A DNA stretch of 46,644 nucleotides from Catenulispora pinisilvae (lineage in GTDB: Bacteria; Actinomycetota; Actinomycetes; Streptomycetales; Catenulisporaceae), in assembly GCF_015356865.1 (NCBI RefSeq), contig NZ_JAAFZA010000064.1:1-46644 (forward strand). The letters run 5' to 3'. Shown in pieces: positions 7,255-14,116 of this stretch. A program made the position numbers and the translations under genes. The notes below the pieces were generated by a model that made no database searches, was not told the DNA's origin, and saw only the letters and a program-made list of their open reading frames with translations. Within the stretch, counting starts at the first letter, position 1. Every line of letters starts with the position of its first letter.

Positions 7255-7440
7255 GTGCTGTCGATCCTGGCTTGGTGGGCGATCCCGGTCGGCGCCGTGG
7301 TCCTGGCGGCGGCCGTGTCCGCCCTTGCCCGGCACGTGCGGCGGCCCAGTGACGACGACACGATCCACGCCTACCGCCGCTTCCGCGAAGCCATCTCCAA
7401 CGAGGACCCGATCGGGCCCGAGGCCGCGCCGCCGGTGTAG
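7255..7440 (+). CDS. Small single-span membrane protein
   Basis: 61 aa, beginning VLSILAWWAIPVGAVVLAA: one transmembrane helix (about residues 3-24), then a basic ARHVRRP stretch and a hydrophilic tail containing DTIHAYRRFREAI, ending Pro-Pro-Val. Codon usage is typical of the region. Its position immediately before the PDZ/Lon-type protein suggests a conserved actinobacterial partner, but no function is known. The start is set by the leaderless -10; longer frames overlap moaE in another frame and are not credible. Confidence 0.7.
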   Translation: MLSILAWWAIPVGAVVLAAAVSALARHVRRPSDDDTIHAYRRFREAISNEDPIGPEAAPPV

Positions 7441-7450
7441 GGAGGAAGCA

Positions 7451-7525
7451 GTGGATCTTCCCGGGCGGTCCCGCGTCCCGATTGGTGACCCCGGTCTCAG
7501 CGCCGCTTCAGACTGCAACAGATAG
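7451..7525 (+). CDS. Candidate 24-aa small ORF
   Basis: A GTG start with GGAGG 5 nt upstream encodes 24 residues (begins VDLPGRSRVPIGD). Its TAG stop at 7523 forms the first three bases of the next gene's -10 hexamer TAGCAT. The ribosome binding site is the best argument; there is no homology argument. It could be a leader peptide or chance. Confidence 0.25.
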   Translation: MDLPGRSRVPIGDPGLSAASDCNR

Positions 7526-7535
7526 CATCTGTGGA
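7523..7535 (+). promoter_or_regulatory. -10 box, leaderless start of PDZ/Lon-type gene
   Basis: TAGCAT at 7523-7528 ends 7 nt before ATG 7536. Confidence 0.5.
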
Positions 7536-8606
7536 ATGCAGCGCCGAGCCCTCACCTTGACCTTGTCCGGAACGACGGTCGCCCTGCTCACGGCTTCGGC
7601 GTTCCTGATCCCGACGCCGTACGCGGAGATGTCGCCGGGCCCGACATACGACACCCTGGGCAGCTACTCCACGGATTCCGGGCAGCCGGCCAAGCCGGTC
7701 ATCGCGATCAGCGGCACCCAGACCTACCCGCACACCGGCGGCGGGCAGCTGCGCATGGTCACCGTCGAGGTCTCCCGCGCGGACTACAAGCCGAACAGCG
7801 TCGAAGTGCTCTCCGGCTGGCTGTCCAGCGACAAGATCGTGGTCCCGCGCACGGTCATCTACCCCGAGGGGCAGACCGCGCAGGAGGCGACGCAGCAGAA
7901 CACCGCGATGTTCGACGATTCCGAGGACCAGGCGATCACCGCCGCGCTGGCCGCGAAGAACATCAAGCCGCTGCGCACCGAGGTGATCGTGGACTCGGTG
8001 ACCCCCGGCAGCCCGGCCGACGGCAAGTTGCAGCCGCAGGACGTCATCGACGCGGTGGACGGCACCCAGCTGGCCAACCCCAACGACGTCCACACCCTGA
8101 TCCAGAAGCACAAGCCGGGCGACACGGTGGTGTTCACCGTGACCCGCGACGGCAAGCAGCAGCAGGTCTCGGTGGTGACGACGCAGTCCAACGACGGCGG
8201 CCCGTCCCGGGCTCTGGTCGGCTTCCTGCCGGGCACCCAGAACGTCTTCCCGTTCGACGTGAAGATCCAGCTCGACAACGTCGGCGGACCCAGCGCCGGG
8301 ATGATGTTCGCCCTCGGCATCATCGACGAGCTGTCCCAGCAGGACCTCACCGGCGGCCTGAAGATCGCCGGCACCGGCACCATCGACTCCACCGGAGCGG
8401 TCGGCCCGATCGGCGGCATCCAGATGAAGACCCTGGCCGCCAAGCGTGACGGCGCCACCGTCTTCCTCACCCCGGCCGCCAACTGCGCCGACGCGGCCAA
8501 GAACGTCCCGAGCGGCCTGCGCCTGGTGAAGGTGAACACGCTGCAGGACGCGCTCACCGCGCTGAACACGCTGCGGGCCGGGGGGACACCTCAGGGATGC
8601 AGCTGA
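7536..8606 (+). CDS. YlbL-type PDZ/Lon-domain serine protease
   Basis: 356 aa. The N-terminal segment RRALTLTLSGTTVALLTAS is a signal anchor, placing the rest outside the membrane. A PDZ domain follows (VDSVTPGSPADGKLQPQDVI, residues about 150-210) and then a Lon (S16) proteolytic domain. The Ser/Lys dyad is visible: Ser253 in GGPSAG and Lys298 in GGIQMKT, spaced as in Lon. The family is known from B. subtilis YlbL and mycobacterial homologues and is inferred to act in envelope protein quality control. Start ATG 7536 was chosen over the upstream in-frame start because of the leaderless -10. Downstream hairpins separate it from the convergent PPA1309 gene. Confidence 0.88.
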   Translation: MQRRALTLTLSGTTVALLTASAFLIPTPYAEMSPGPTYDTLGSYSTDSGQPAKPVIAISGTQTYPHTGGGQLRMVTVEVSRADYKPNSVEVLSGWLSSDKIVVPRTVIYPEGQTAQEATQQNTAMFDDSEDQAITAALAAKNIKPLRTEVIVDSVTPGSPADGKLQPQDVIDAVDGTQLANPNDVHTLIQKHKPGDTVVFTVTRDGKQQQVSVVTTQSNDGGPSRALVGFLPGTQNVFPFDVKIQLDNVGGPSAGMMFALGIIDELSQQDLTGGLKIAGTGTIDSTGAVGPIGGIQMKTLAAKRDGATVFLTPAANCADAAKNVPSGLRLVKVNTLQDALTALNTLRAGGTPQGCS

Positions 8607-8655
8607 GCTGAGCCCGCCGCGTAGCCGGCGGCCGCTACGGCGGTTCGACAAACCG

Positions 8656-8682
8656 GGCGGCGGGCCGATTCGGCTCGCCGCC
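8656..8682. terminator. Hairpin between convergent PDZ and PPA1309 genes
   Basis: GGCGGCGGGCCG pairs with CGGCTCGCCGCC around ATT with one mismatch; a second weaker GC hairpin lies just upstream (8618-8643). There is no T-tract. Placement between convergent stops supports a shared terminator. Confidence 0.5.
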
Positions 8683-8687
8683 TTCGC

Positions 8688-9236
8688 TCATTCCTCAAAA
8701 GTCCCCAACAGCGCCGCCGCCAGGTTCGGCACCAGGTCCGGCCCGGACAGCACTTCCATGTCCGAGTCCTTCGACCGCAGCCGGATCGCCGCCTGCCGGG
8801 TGCCGTCCCGCAGCACGGCGACCGCCATCCGCACATCCTGGCGCTCCGGGTGCTTGCCCACCCAGCGCTCGAGTTCGGCGCCCTTCAGGTCCTGCGGGAT
8901 CTGCTCCTCGGCGCTCGGGGGGAGCATCTGCGACTCGATCACCAGCGCGCAACCCTCGACGGCGGCCGGCCAGACCATCTTGGCCAGCATCTCGTCCAGC
9001 GGCTGGTCCAGGGCCAGGCCGTCCTGCTCGATCGAGGTGAGGCTCGGGATGCCGCCGGACTCCGCCGACTCGTCGGTCAGGCCCAGGGCGGCGGCCATGC
9101 TGGGCTGGGTGACCAGCAGGTCGGCGGTGGGGACCAGGGCGAACATGCGGGGACGCTGGTTCCAGCCGTCGGCGGCGACGTGCTGCTCGATCTCGACGAC
9201 GGACTGCATCAGGGCGACGCTGGCGACAGAGCTCAT
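8688..9236 (-). CDS. PPA1309 family protein
   Basis: 182 aa, all cytosolic by composition. Features include VEIEQHVAADGWNQRPRMFA, LVPTADLL, and a C-terminal block RMAVAVLRDGTRQAAIRLR, which match the actinobacteria-specific PPA1309 family of unknown function. The gene is conserved beside UPF0182 in many actinobacteria, and that synteny holds here. The start is ATG at 9236. It is divergent from the UPF0182 gene, and the ~150-nt gap holds that gene's -10 box. Confidence 0.85.
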   Translation of the reverse strand: MSSVASVALMQSVVEIEQHVAADGWNQRPRMFALVPTADLLVTQPSMAAALGLTDESAESGGIPSLTSIEQDGLALDQPLDEMLAKMVWPAAVEGCALVIESQMLPPSAEEQIPQDLKGAELERWVGKHPERQDVRMAVAVLRDGTRQAAIRLRSKDSDMEVLSGPDLVPNLAAALLGTFEE

Positions 9237-9371
9237 GCCGATATTCTCCCCCGCGATCGGGGAGCCGCCGACCGGGTGCCGCCGGCGCCGGGGTGGCTGC
9301 CGCCACCCGCTCCAGCCGTTTCATATGACGAACGCGCCGCGGGGCGGGCGCGGTCTGCCCGCGCCCCCGCG

Positions 9372-9383
9372 TACGCTGAGCCC
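9372..9383 (+). promoter_or_regulatory. -10 box, leaderless start of UPF0182 gene
   Basis: TACGCT at 9372-9377 ends 6 nt before GTG 9384, the same hexamer and spacing as at 2338. Confidence 0.55.
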
Positions 9384-12302
9384 GTGGCGTTCGAGATGCC
9401 GAACTTCGGTGGTGAAGACAGCGACGCCGGGGGCGACAAGAGCGGCCACCCGGCGGGCTCGTCCGGCGGATTCGGCGCCCGGGGCGGGCAGCGGGTCGCG
9501 TTCGGGGTCCCGCCGCGGCGCACCAAGGTCCTGGCGATCACCCTGATGATCATGCTGGTGCTGGTCGTCGCCTTCCTGCTCTTCGACGGCGTCTACACCT
9601 CCTACCTGTGGTACCACTCCATCGGCGGCGGGCCGGTCTACCGGACTCGGACGATCACCCAGGCCGTGCTGTTCCTCGTCTTCGGCGCCCTGATGGCGGT
9701 CCTGGTGGGCACCAACATCTGGCTCGCCTACCGCTTCCGCCCGCCGCTGACCGGCGTCTCCCTGGAGCAACAGGCGCTGGACCGCTATCGCATGGGCCTG
9801 GCGCCGTTCCTGGCCTGGATCCTGACCGGGGCCTCGGTCCTGTTCGGCATCGCTGCCGGCGCCTCCTCCGCGGGCTCCTGGCGCACCTACCTGATGTGGG
9901 CCAACTCGGTCCCGTTCGGTACCGAGGACGCCGAGTTCCACAAGGACATCGGCTTCTATGTCTTCACCTTGCCCTGGCTGCGCCACATCCAGGGCTTCCT
10001 GGTCGCCGCGGTGCTGCTCTGCCTGCTCGCCGCGCTGCTCACGCACTACCTCTACGCCGGCGTCGCCCTGACCCCGCCCGCGGGCAGCCGCACGGCCGGC
10101 TCCAGGTCGTTGATGGGACACAGCCTCGGCTCCCGCGCGACCCGCGCCGCGCAGGTCCACATCTCGATCCTGCTCGGCTGTCTGGTCCTGGTGAAGGCCT
10201 ACGCCTACTGGCTCGACCGGTACTCGCTCAGCGTCGACTCCTCCAAGATCACCAGCGGCTGGGCCGGCCCGACCTACAAGGACGTGCACGCGGTCCTGCC
10301 GGCCAAGACGATCCTGCTGGTGATCGCGGTGCTGTGCGCGCTGCTGTTCTTCGGCAACGCGGTCCGGCTGATCGTCCGCGGCGCCGTCCCGGTCATCGAC
10401 CGCGGCGGCCACGCCTGGGCCCTGCCGGCGCTCGGCGTCTCGCTGATGGTGCTGGCCTCGGTGGTGATAGGCGGGGTCTATCCGCTGGCGGTGCAGCGGT
10501 TCCAGGTGAACCCGAACCAGGGGGCGAAGGAGGCGCCGTACATCCAGCGGAACATCGACGCCACGCGGGCCGCCTATGGGCTCAGCGACATCGAGGTGGA
10601 CTCCTACGCGGCCAAGACCGGCACCACGCAGAACCAGCTGACCCCCGATGCCCAGGCCGTCGCCCAGATCCGCGTCGCGGACCCCGCGCTGCTCTCGGCG
10701 GCCTTCAATCAGCAGCAGCAGGACCCGGCCCGCGCGTCGTACGAATTCCCCGACACCCTGGCCGTGGACCGCTACCCGGTGAACGGCAAGGTCCAGGACG
10801 CGATCGTCGGGGTCACCGGCGTCAACCTCGCCGGGCTGCCCGCCGCCCAGCGCGGCTGGTACGACGAGCACCTACAGCACACCCACGGCTATGGCTTCGC
10901 GGCCGCCAAGGGCGCCGCCGTGCAGGCCGATGGTTCGCCGGACTACATCGAGCAGAACCTTCCGCCCAGCGGCAGCCTCGGTGGCTACGAGCCGCGCGTC
11001 TACTTCGGCTCCGGCCTGCCGGACTACTCGATCGTCAGCGGTCCCGCGGCCTCGACCCCGGGGGTGTCGGTCGGCTCGTTCCTGAACAAGCTGATGTACG
11101 CGGCGAAGTTCCACCAACCGAAGATCCTGTTGTCCGACAGTGTGAGCAAGGATTCGCGGATCGTGTACGACCGCGACCCCCTGCGACTCGTGCAGGCGGT
11201 CGCGCCGTGGCTGACCCTGGACGGCACCGCGTACCCGGCGGTGGTGGACGGCCGCATCCTGTGGGTGGCCGACGGCTACACGACTACCTCGGCGTATCCG
11301 TACTCGACCACGACGCACCTGTCGGACGGCACCAGCAAGGTCAACTACGTCCGCGACTCGGTGAAGGCCACGGTCGACGCCGACACCGGCGCTGTGACGC
11401 TCTACGCCTGGGACGCCGGCGACCCGATTCTGAAGACCTGGATGAAGGCCTTCCCCGGGACGGTGAAGCCGCGCGCGGCGATCAGCCCCGACCTGCTGGC
11501 CCATCTGCGCTATCCGCAGGACCTGTTCACCGCGCAGCGCGATCTCTTCGGTCGCTACCACGTGACCTCGGCCTCGGAGTTCTTCAGCGGCGCCTCGGCC
11601 TGGAACGCCCCGGCGGACCCGACGAAGACGTCCGCGCAGCCGCAGGCCCCGAACTACCTGACGCTCCAGATGCCCGGCCAGTCTGCGCCGTCCTTCTCCC
11701 TGGCGTCGACGCTGACCCCGGTGAACCGCGGCGATGTGGCCGCGTACATGGCCGTGGACTGCGATCCCGGGCCCGGCTACGGCAAGATCAGGGTCCTGGA
11801 GATCCCATCCGGCATCAGCGTGCCGGGCCTGGGCCAGATCCAGAGCACTTTCCAGAGCGCCTTCGCCGACCAGCTGAACGCCCTCGGCGCCGACAACGCC
11901 AGGGTGGTCGAAGGCAACCTGCTGACCCTGCCGCTCGGCGGCGGCCTGCTGTCGGTCGAGCCGGTGTACGCGCAGCCGGCCACCGGACCGGCCACGTACC
12001 CGCTGCTGAAGGGCGTCATGGTGGCCTTCGGCACCGACACGGCCTTCGCCCCGACCCTGCAACAGGGCCTCGACGAGATCTTCTCCGGCACCTCCGGCGC
12101 GACCACCGGCGAGAACCCGGTGACCGTGGACGACCAGCTGAAACAGGCCCTCGCCGACGCCGTCGCCGCCCAGAACACCGCCCGCGCGGCCCTGTCGAAG
12201 ACCCCGCCGGACTGGCAGGCCTTCGGCACCGCCGAGCAGGCCGTCCAGCAGGCCCTGGCCCGCGCCCAGGCCCTCGAGAACGCCCGCCAGCCGGCCAAGT
12301 AG
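9384..12302 (+). CDS. UPF0182 family large membrane protein
   Basis: 972 aa, the usual length of the family. After a Gly-rich hydrophilic N-terminus there are about seven transmembrane helices (first at TKVLAITLMIMLVLVVAF, last near residue 375), followed by a ~580-residue extracytoplasmic domain. Recognisable segments include YHSIGGGPVYRTR, KDIGFYVFTLPW, QRFQVNPNQ and FGSGLPDYSIV. The C-terminus is an Ala/Gln-rich helix. Function is unknown; conservation across actinobacteria and cyanobacteria and the topology suggest an envelope role. GTG 9384 fits the leaderless -10; a downstream ATG four codons in is the alternative. Confidence 0.92.
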   Translation: MAFEMPNFGGEDSDAGGDKSGHPAGSSGGFGARGGQRVAFGVPPRRTKVLAITLMIMLVLVVAFLLFDGVYTSYLWYHSIGGGPVYRTRTITQAVLFLVFGALMAVLVGTNIWLAYRFRPPLTGVSLEQQALDRYRMGLAPFLAWILTGASVLFGIAAGASSAGSWRTYLMWANSVPFGTEDAEFHKDIGFYVFTLPWLRHIQGFLVAAVLLCLLAALLTHYLYAGVALTPPAGSRTAGSRSLMGHSLGSRATRAAQVHISILLGCLVLVKAYAYWLDRYSLSVDSSKITSGWAGPTYKDVHAVLPAKTILLVIAVLCALLFFGNAVRLIVRGAVPVIDRGGHAWALPALGVSLMVLASVVIGGVYPLAVQRFQVNPNQGAKEAPYIQRNIDATRAAYGLSDIEVDSYAAKTGTTQNQLTPDAQAVAQIRVADPALLSAAFNQQQQDPARASYEFPDTLAVDRYPVNGKVQDAIVGVTGVNLAGLPAAQRGWYDEHLQHTHGYGFAAAKGAAVQADGSPDYIEQNLPPSGSLGGYEPRVYFGSGLPDYSIVSGPAASTPGVSVGSFLNKLMYAAKFHQPKILLSDSVSKDSRIVYDRDPLRLVQAVAPWLTLDGTAYPAVVDGRILWVADGYTTTSAYPYSTTTHLSDGTSKVNYVRDSVKATVDADTGAVTLYAWDAGDPILKTWMKAFPGTVKPRAAISPDLLAHLRYPQDLFTAQRDLFGRYHVTSASEFFSGASAWNAPADPTKTSAQPQAPNYLTLQMPGQSAPSFSLASTLTPVNRGDVAAYMAVDCDPGPGYGKIRVLEIPSGISVPGLGQIQSTFQSAFADQLNALGADNARVVEGNLLTLPLGGGLLSVEPVYAQPATGPATYPLLKGVMVAFGTDTAFAPTLQQGLDEIFSGTSGATTGENPVTVDDQLKQALADAVAAQNTARAALSKTPPDWQAFGTAEQAVQQALARAQALENARQPAK

Positions 12303-12351
12303 CACTCATGTGACCTACGGGGCCGCTGGGACGTGGTTATTCGATTTGCTC

Positions 12352-12380
12352 TTGCGACCCTCCGCGGGTTACCTTTAGTT
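12352..12380 (+). promoter_or_regulatory. Promoter of the first initiator tRNA
   Basis: TTGCGA (12352-12357), a 17-nt spacer and TTAGTT (12375-12380), ending 6 nt before the tRNA 5' base. Confidence 0.5.
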
Positions 12381-12386
12381 CACCGA

Positions 12387-12460
12387 CGCGGGGTGGAGCA
12401 GCTCGGTAGCTCGCTGGGCTCATAACCCAGAGGTCGCAGGTTCAAATCCTGTCCCCGCTA
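12387..12460 (+). tRNA. Initiator tRNA-fMet (CAU), copy 1
   Basis: A 74-nt cloverleaf without encoded CCA: acceptor CGCGGGG/CCCCGC, D arm GAGCAGCTCGGTAGCTC, anticodon stem-loop CTGGG-CTCATAA-CCCAG, T arm GCAGGTTCAAATCCTGT. Position 1 (C) cannot pair with position 72 (T), and three consecutive G:C pairs close the anticodon loop; both are initiator hallmarks. Identical to the copy at 41075. Confidence 0.95.
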
Positions 12461-12466
12461 CAAGAG

Positions 12467-12496
12467 AAGGGCCCGGTTCTTCGGAACCGGGCCCTT
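12467..12496 (+). terminator. tRNA terminator with UUCG tetraloop
   Basis: AAGGGCCCGGTTC and GAACCGGGCCCTT form a 13-bp perfect stem closing a C(TTCG)G tetraloop, followed by T and G. A strong intrinsic terminator 6 nt after the tRNA. Confidence 0.88.
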
Positions 12497-12532
12497 TGGC
12501 GTATCCGGAGTTTTCATCGCGGGCGGGGAAAG

Positions 12533-12798
12533 ATGGACGTCGCGGCATTCGGGTCGTCGAGGGTGCCGACCTTTGACGAGATGGCGGAGATCGGGAAGTC
12601 CCTATCTTCGGGTCCGGCCGCAGGATCGGGCCGCATCCCGGAACCAGCTTCCTGAACATCCGCCACGACGTCGCGAGCGGCAGCTGGCAGCAGCCGACCT
12701 GGGTGCCGGACGCGCCCGAGGACTGGGAGCGCGGCACCGCGCCCCGGGAGTCCGAATACGGCTCCGTGGTCGTGACGTTCGACCGCCGCACCGACTGA
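12533..12798 (+). pseudogene. Possible frameshifted remnant of an unknown gene
   Basis: This 380-nt stretch between the tRNA terminator and padR has no intact gene. From about 12601 to TGA 12796-12798 one frame has strongly G/C-ending codons and a protein-like sequence (FLNIRHDVASGSWQQPTWV..., ending VVVTFDRRTD), but it has no start: a TGA lies upstream near 12575. The other frame beginning ATG 12533 (MDVAAFGSSRVPTFDEMAEI) also looks coding before ending early. A single frameshift near 12590-12600 would join them. I do not recognise the family. It could be chance in high-GC DNA. Confidence 0.35.
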
Positions 12799-12850
12799 AG
12801 CCTTTCTGACCTGCTCAATCCCATCTTCACGACAGGCTATTCACTCAGGT

Positions 12851-12869
12851 TATACCTCCGGTGTATAGT
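12851..12869. promoter_or_regulatory. padR operator overlapping its -10 box
   Basis: TATAC-N7-GTATA (12851-12867) is a perfect inverted repeat overlapping the -10 hexamer TATAGT (12864-12869). The hexamer ends 7 nt before the padR GTG. TTCACT at 12840-12845 could be the -35 (18-nt spacer). PadR-family proteins commonly repress their own operon, so this is the likely autoregulatory site. Confidence 0.6.
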
Positions 12870-12876
12870 CCTTCTC

Positions 12877-13413
12877 GTGACCGTCCCACTGACCCTGCTG
12901 GGCTTGCTGGCCCGAGGCCAGCCGACCCACGGCTACGACCTCAAGCGCGACTACGACAGCCACTTCGCCAACGGCAAGCCGCTGCCCTACGGCCAGGTCT
13001 ACTCGACGCTGGGCCGGCTGGCGCGGGACGGGAAGGTGGTCGGTGGGGACGCCGAACCCGGGGACGGGCCGGATCGCAAGCGTTACGCGATCACCGATCT
13101 GGGGCGCAGCGAGGTGATGGGGTGGCTGGCGCAGACCGTGGAGCCCGAGCCGCACTTGCAGACCGTGCTCTTCTCGAAGGTCGTGCTGGCGCTGATGCTG
13201 GGCGAGGACGCCGCCGGCTATCTGGACGCCCAGCGGGCCGCGCACCTGCGGCGGATGCGCGAGCTCACCGAGCTCAAGCGGACCGGGCAGACGGTCGACG
13301 CCCTGTTGGCCGACTACGGACTGTTCCACCTCGAAGCCGATCTGCGCTGGATCGAGCTGACCTCCGCCAGGCTGACCGCCCTGGCCCAAGTCGTGTCCGA
13401 CGACCAGAAGTAG
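12877..13413 (+). CDS. PadR family transcriptional regulator
   Basis: 178 aa. The N-terminal winged helix reads LTLLGLLARGQPTHGYDLKRD and then GQVYSTLGRLARDGKV, the PadR signature, with the wing at DGPDRKRYAITDLG. The C-terminal Vir-like dimerisation helices (about residues 95-178) place it in the larger PadR subgroup. It probably represses the ABC exporter genes just downstream until an antimicrobial or other ligand binds; this is by analogy with PadR-regulated ABC pairs. It begins at GTG 12877 from a leaderless-type promoter, and the ATPase gene starts 14 nt after its stop. Confidence 0.9.
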   Translation: MTVPLTLLGLLARGQPTHGYDLKRDYDSHFANGKPLPYGQVYSTLGRLARDGKVVGGDAEPGDGPDRKRYAITDLGRSEVMGWLAQTVEPEPHLQTVLFSKVVLALMLGEDAAGYLDAQRAAHLRRMRELTELKRTGQTVDALLADYGLFHLEADLRWIELTSARLTALAQVVSDDQK

Positions 13414-13427
13414 CTGGGGGAAAGGCA

Positions 13428-14114
13428 ATGAGCGAGTTCATCCTCGAGGCCAGGGACGTGCATCGTGCCTTCGGCCAGACACAGGCGCTGCGCGGGGCGA
13501 GCATCGCCGTGCGGCGTGGCGAGATCCTGTCGATCATGGGGCCGTCCGGCTCCGGGAAGTCGACCCTGCTGCACTGCCTGGCCGGCATCTACACGCCGAA
13601 CCAGGGCGAGGTGTGGTTCGACGGCGCGCGGGTCGACAAGCTGGGCGAGACCAAGCGCACCGAGTTGCGGCGCGACGCCTTCGGCTTCGTGTTCCAGTTC
13701 GGCCAGCTGGTGCCGGAGCTGACCGCGCTGGACAATGTCGCGCTGCCGCTGCTGCTGGCCAAGCAGCCGCGCCGGCAGGCGTACGCGCAGGCCGCTCCGT
13801 GGCTGGAACGCCTCGGCCTGGAGGAGCACGGCGACCACCGCAGCGGCGAGCTGTCCGGCGGCCAGGCGCAGCGCGTGGCGCTGGCCCGGGCGCTGGTGCA
13901 CAAGCCGCGGGTGCTGTTCGCCGACGAGCCCACCGGCGCGCTGGACACCCTCACCGGCGAGGCCGTGATGGACCTGCTGGTCACCGCGGCCCGCGAGGAG
14001 GGGACCACGGTCGTGCTGGTCACCCATGACGCCCGGGTGGCCGCCTACGCCGACCGCGAGGTCATCGTCCGCGACGGCCGGGCCATCACCACCCCGAGCT
14101 CGGCGGTGGCCTGA
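13428..14114 (+). CDS. ABC transporter ATP-binding protein (FtsX/LolD type)
   Basis: 228 aa. Walker A GPSGSGKST (residues 38-46), Q-loop region FVFQFGQLVPELTALDNVALPLLL, signature LSGGQAQRVALARAL, Walker B VLFADEPTGALD and H-loop VTHD are all intact. The DEPTGALD form and LTALDNVALPL are typical of the MacB/LolD subfamily that pairs with FtsX-like permeases, as the next gene does. Start ATG 13428 follows an AAAGG sequence. The stop is 2 nt before the permease ATG, so the pair is coupled and presumably controlled by PadR. Confidence 0.92.
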   Translation: MSEFILEARDVHRAFGQTQALRGASIAVRRGEILSIMGPSGSGKSTLLHCLAGIYTPNQGEVWFDGARVDKLGETKRTELRRDAFGFVFQFGQLVPELTALDNVALPLLLAKQPRRQAYAQAAPWLERLGLEEHGDHRSGELSGGQAQRVALARALVHKPRVLFADEPTGALDTLTGEAVMDLLVTAAREEGTTVVLVTHDARVAAYADREVIVRDGRAITTPSSAVA

Positions 14115-14116
14115 CC

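Noticed and set aside
10872-12305. Long ORFs antisense to UPF0182
   Set aside because: High-GC shadow frames: Arg/Gly/His-rich composition, no domain, no start signals; the sense frame is a full-length known family.
12420-12830. Minus-strand ORF ending in VAGTGFEPATSGL
   Set aside because: The C-terminal peptide is the antisense translation of the tRNA; this is a well-known spurious annotation.
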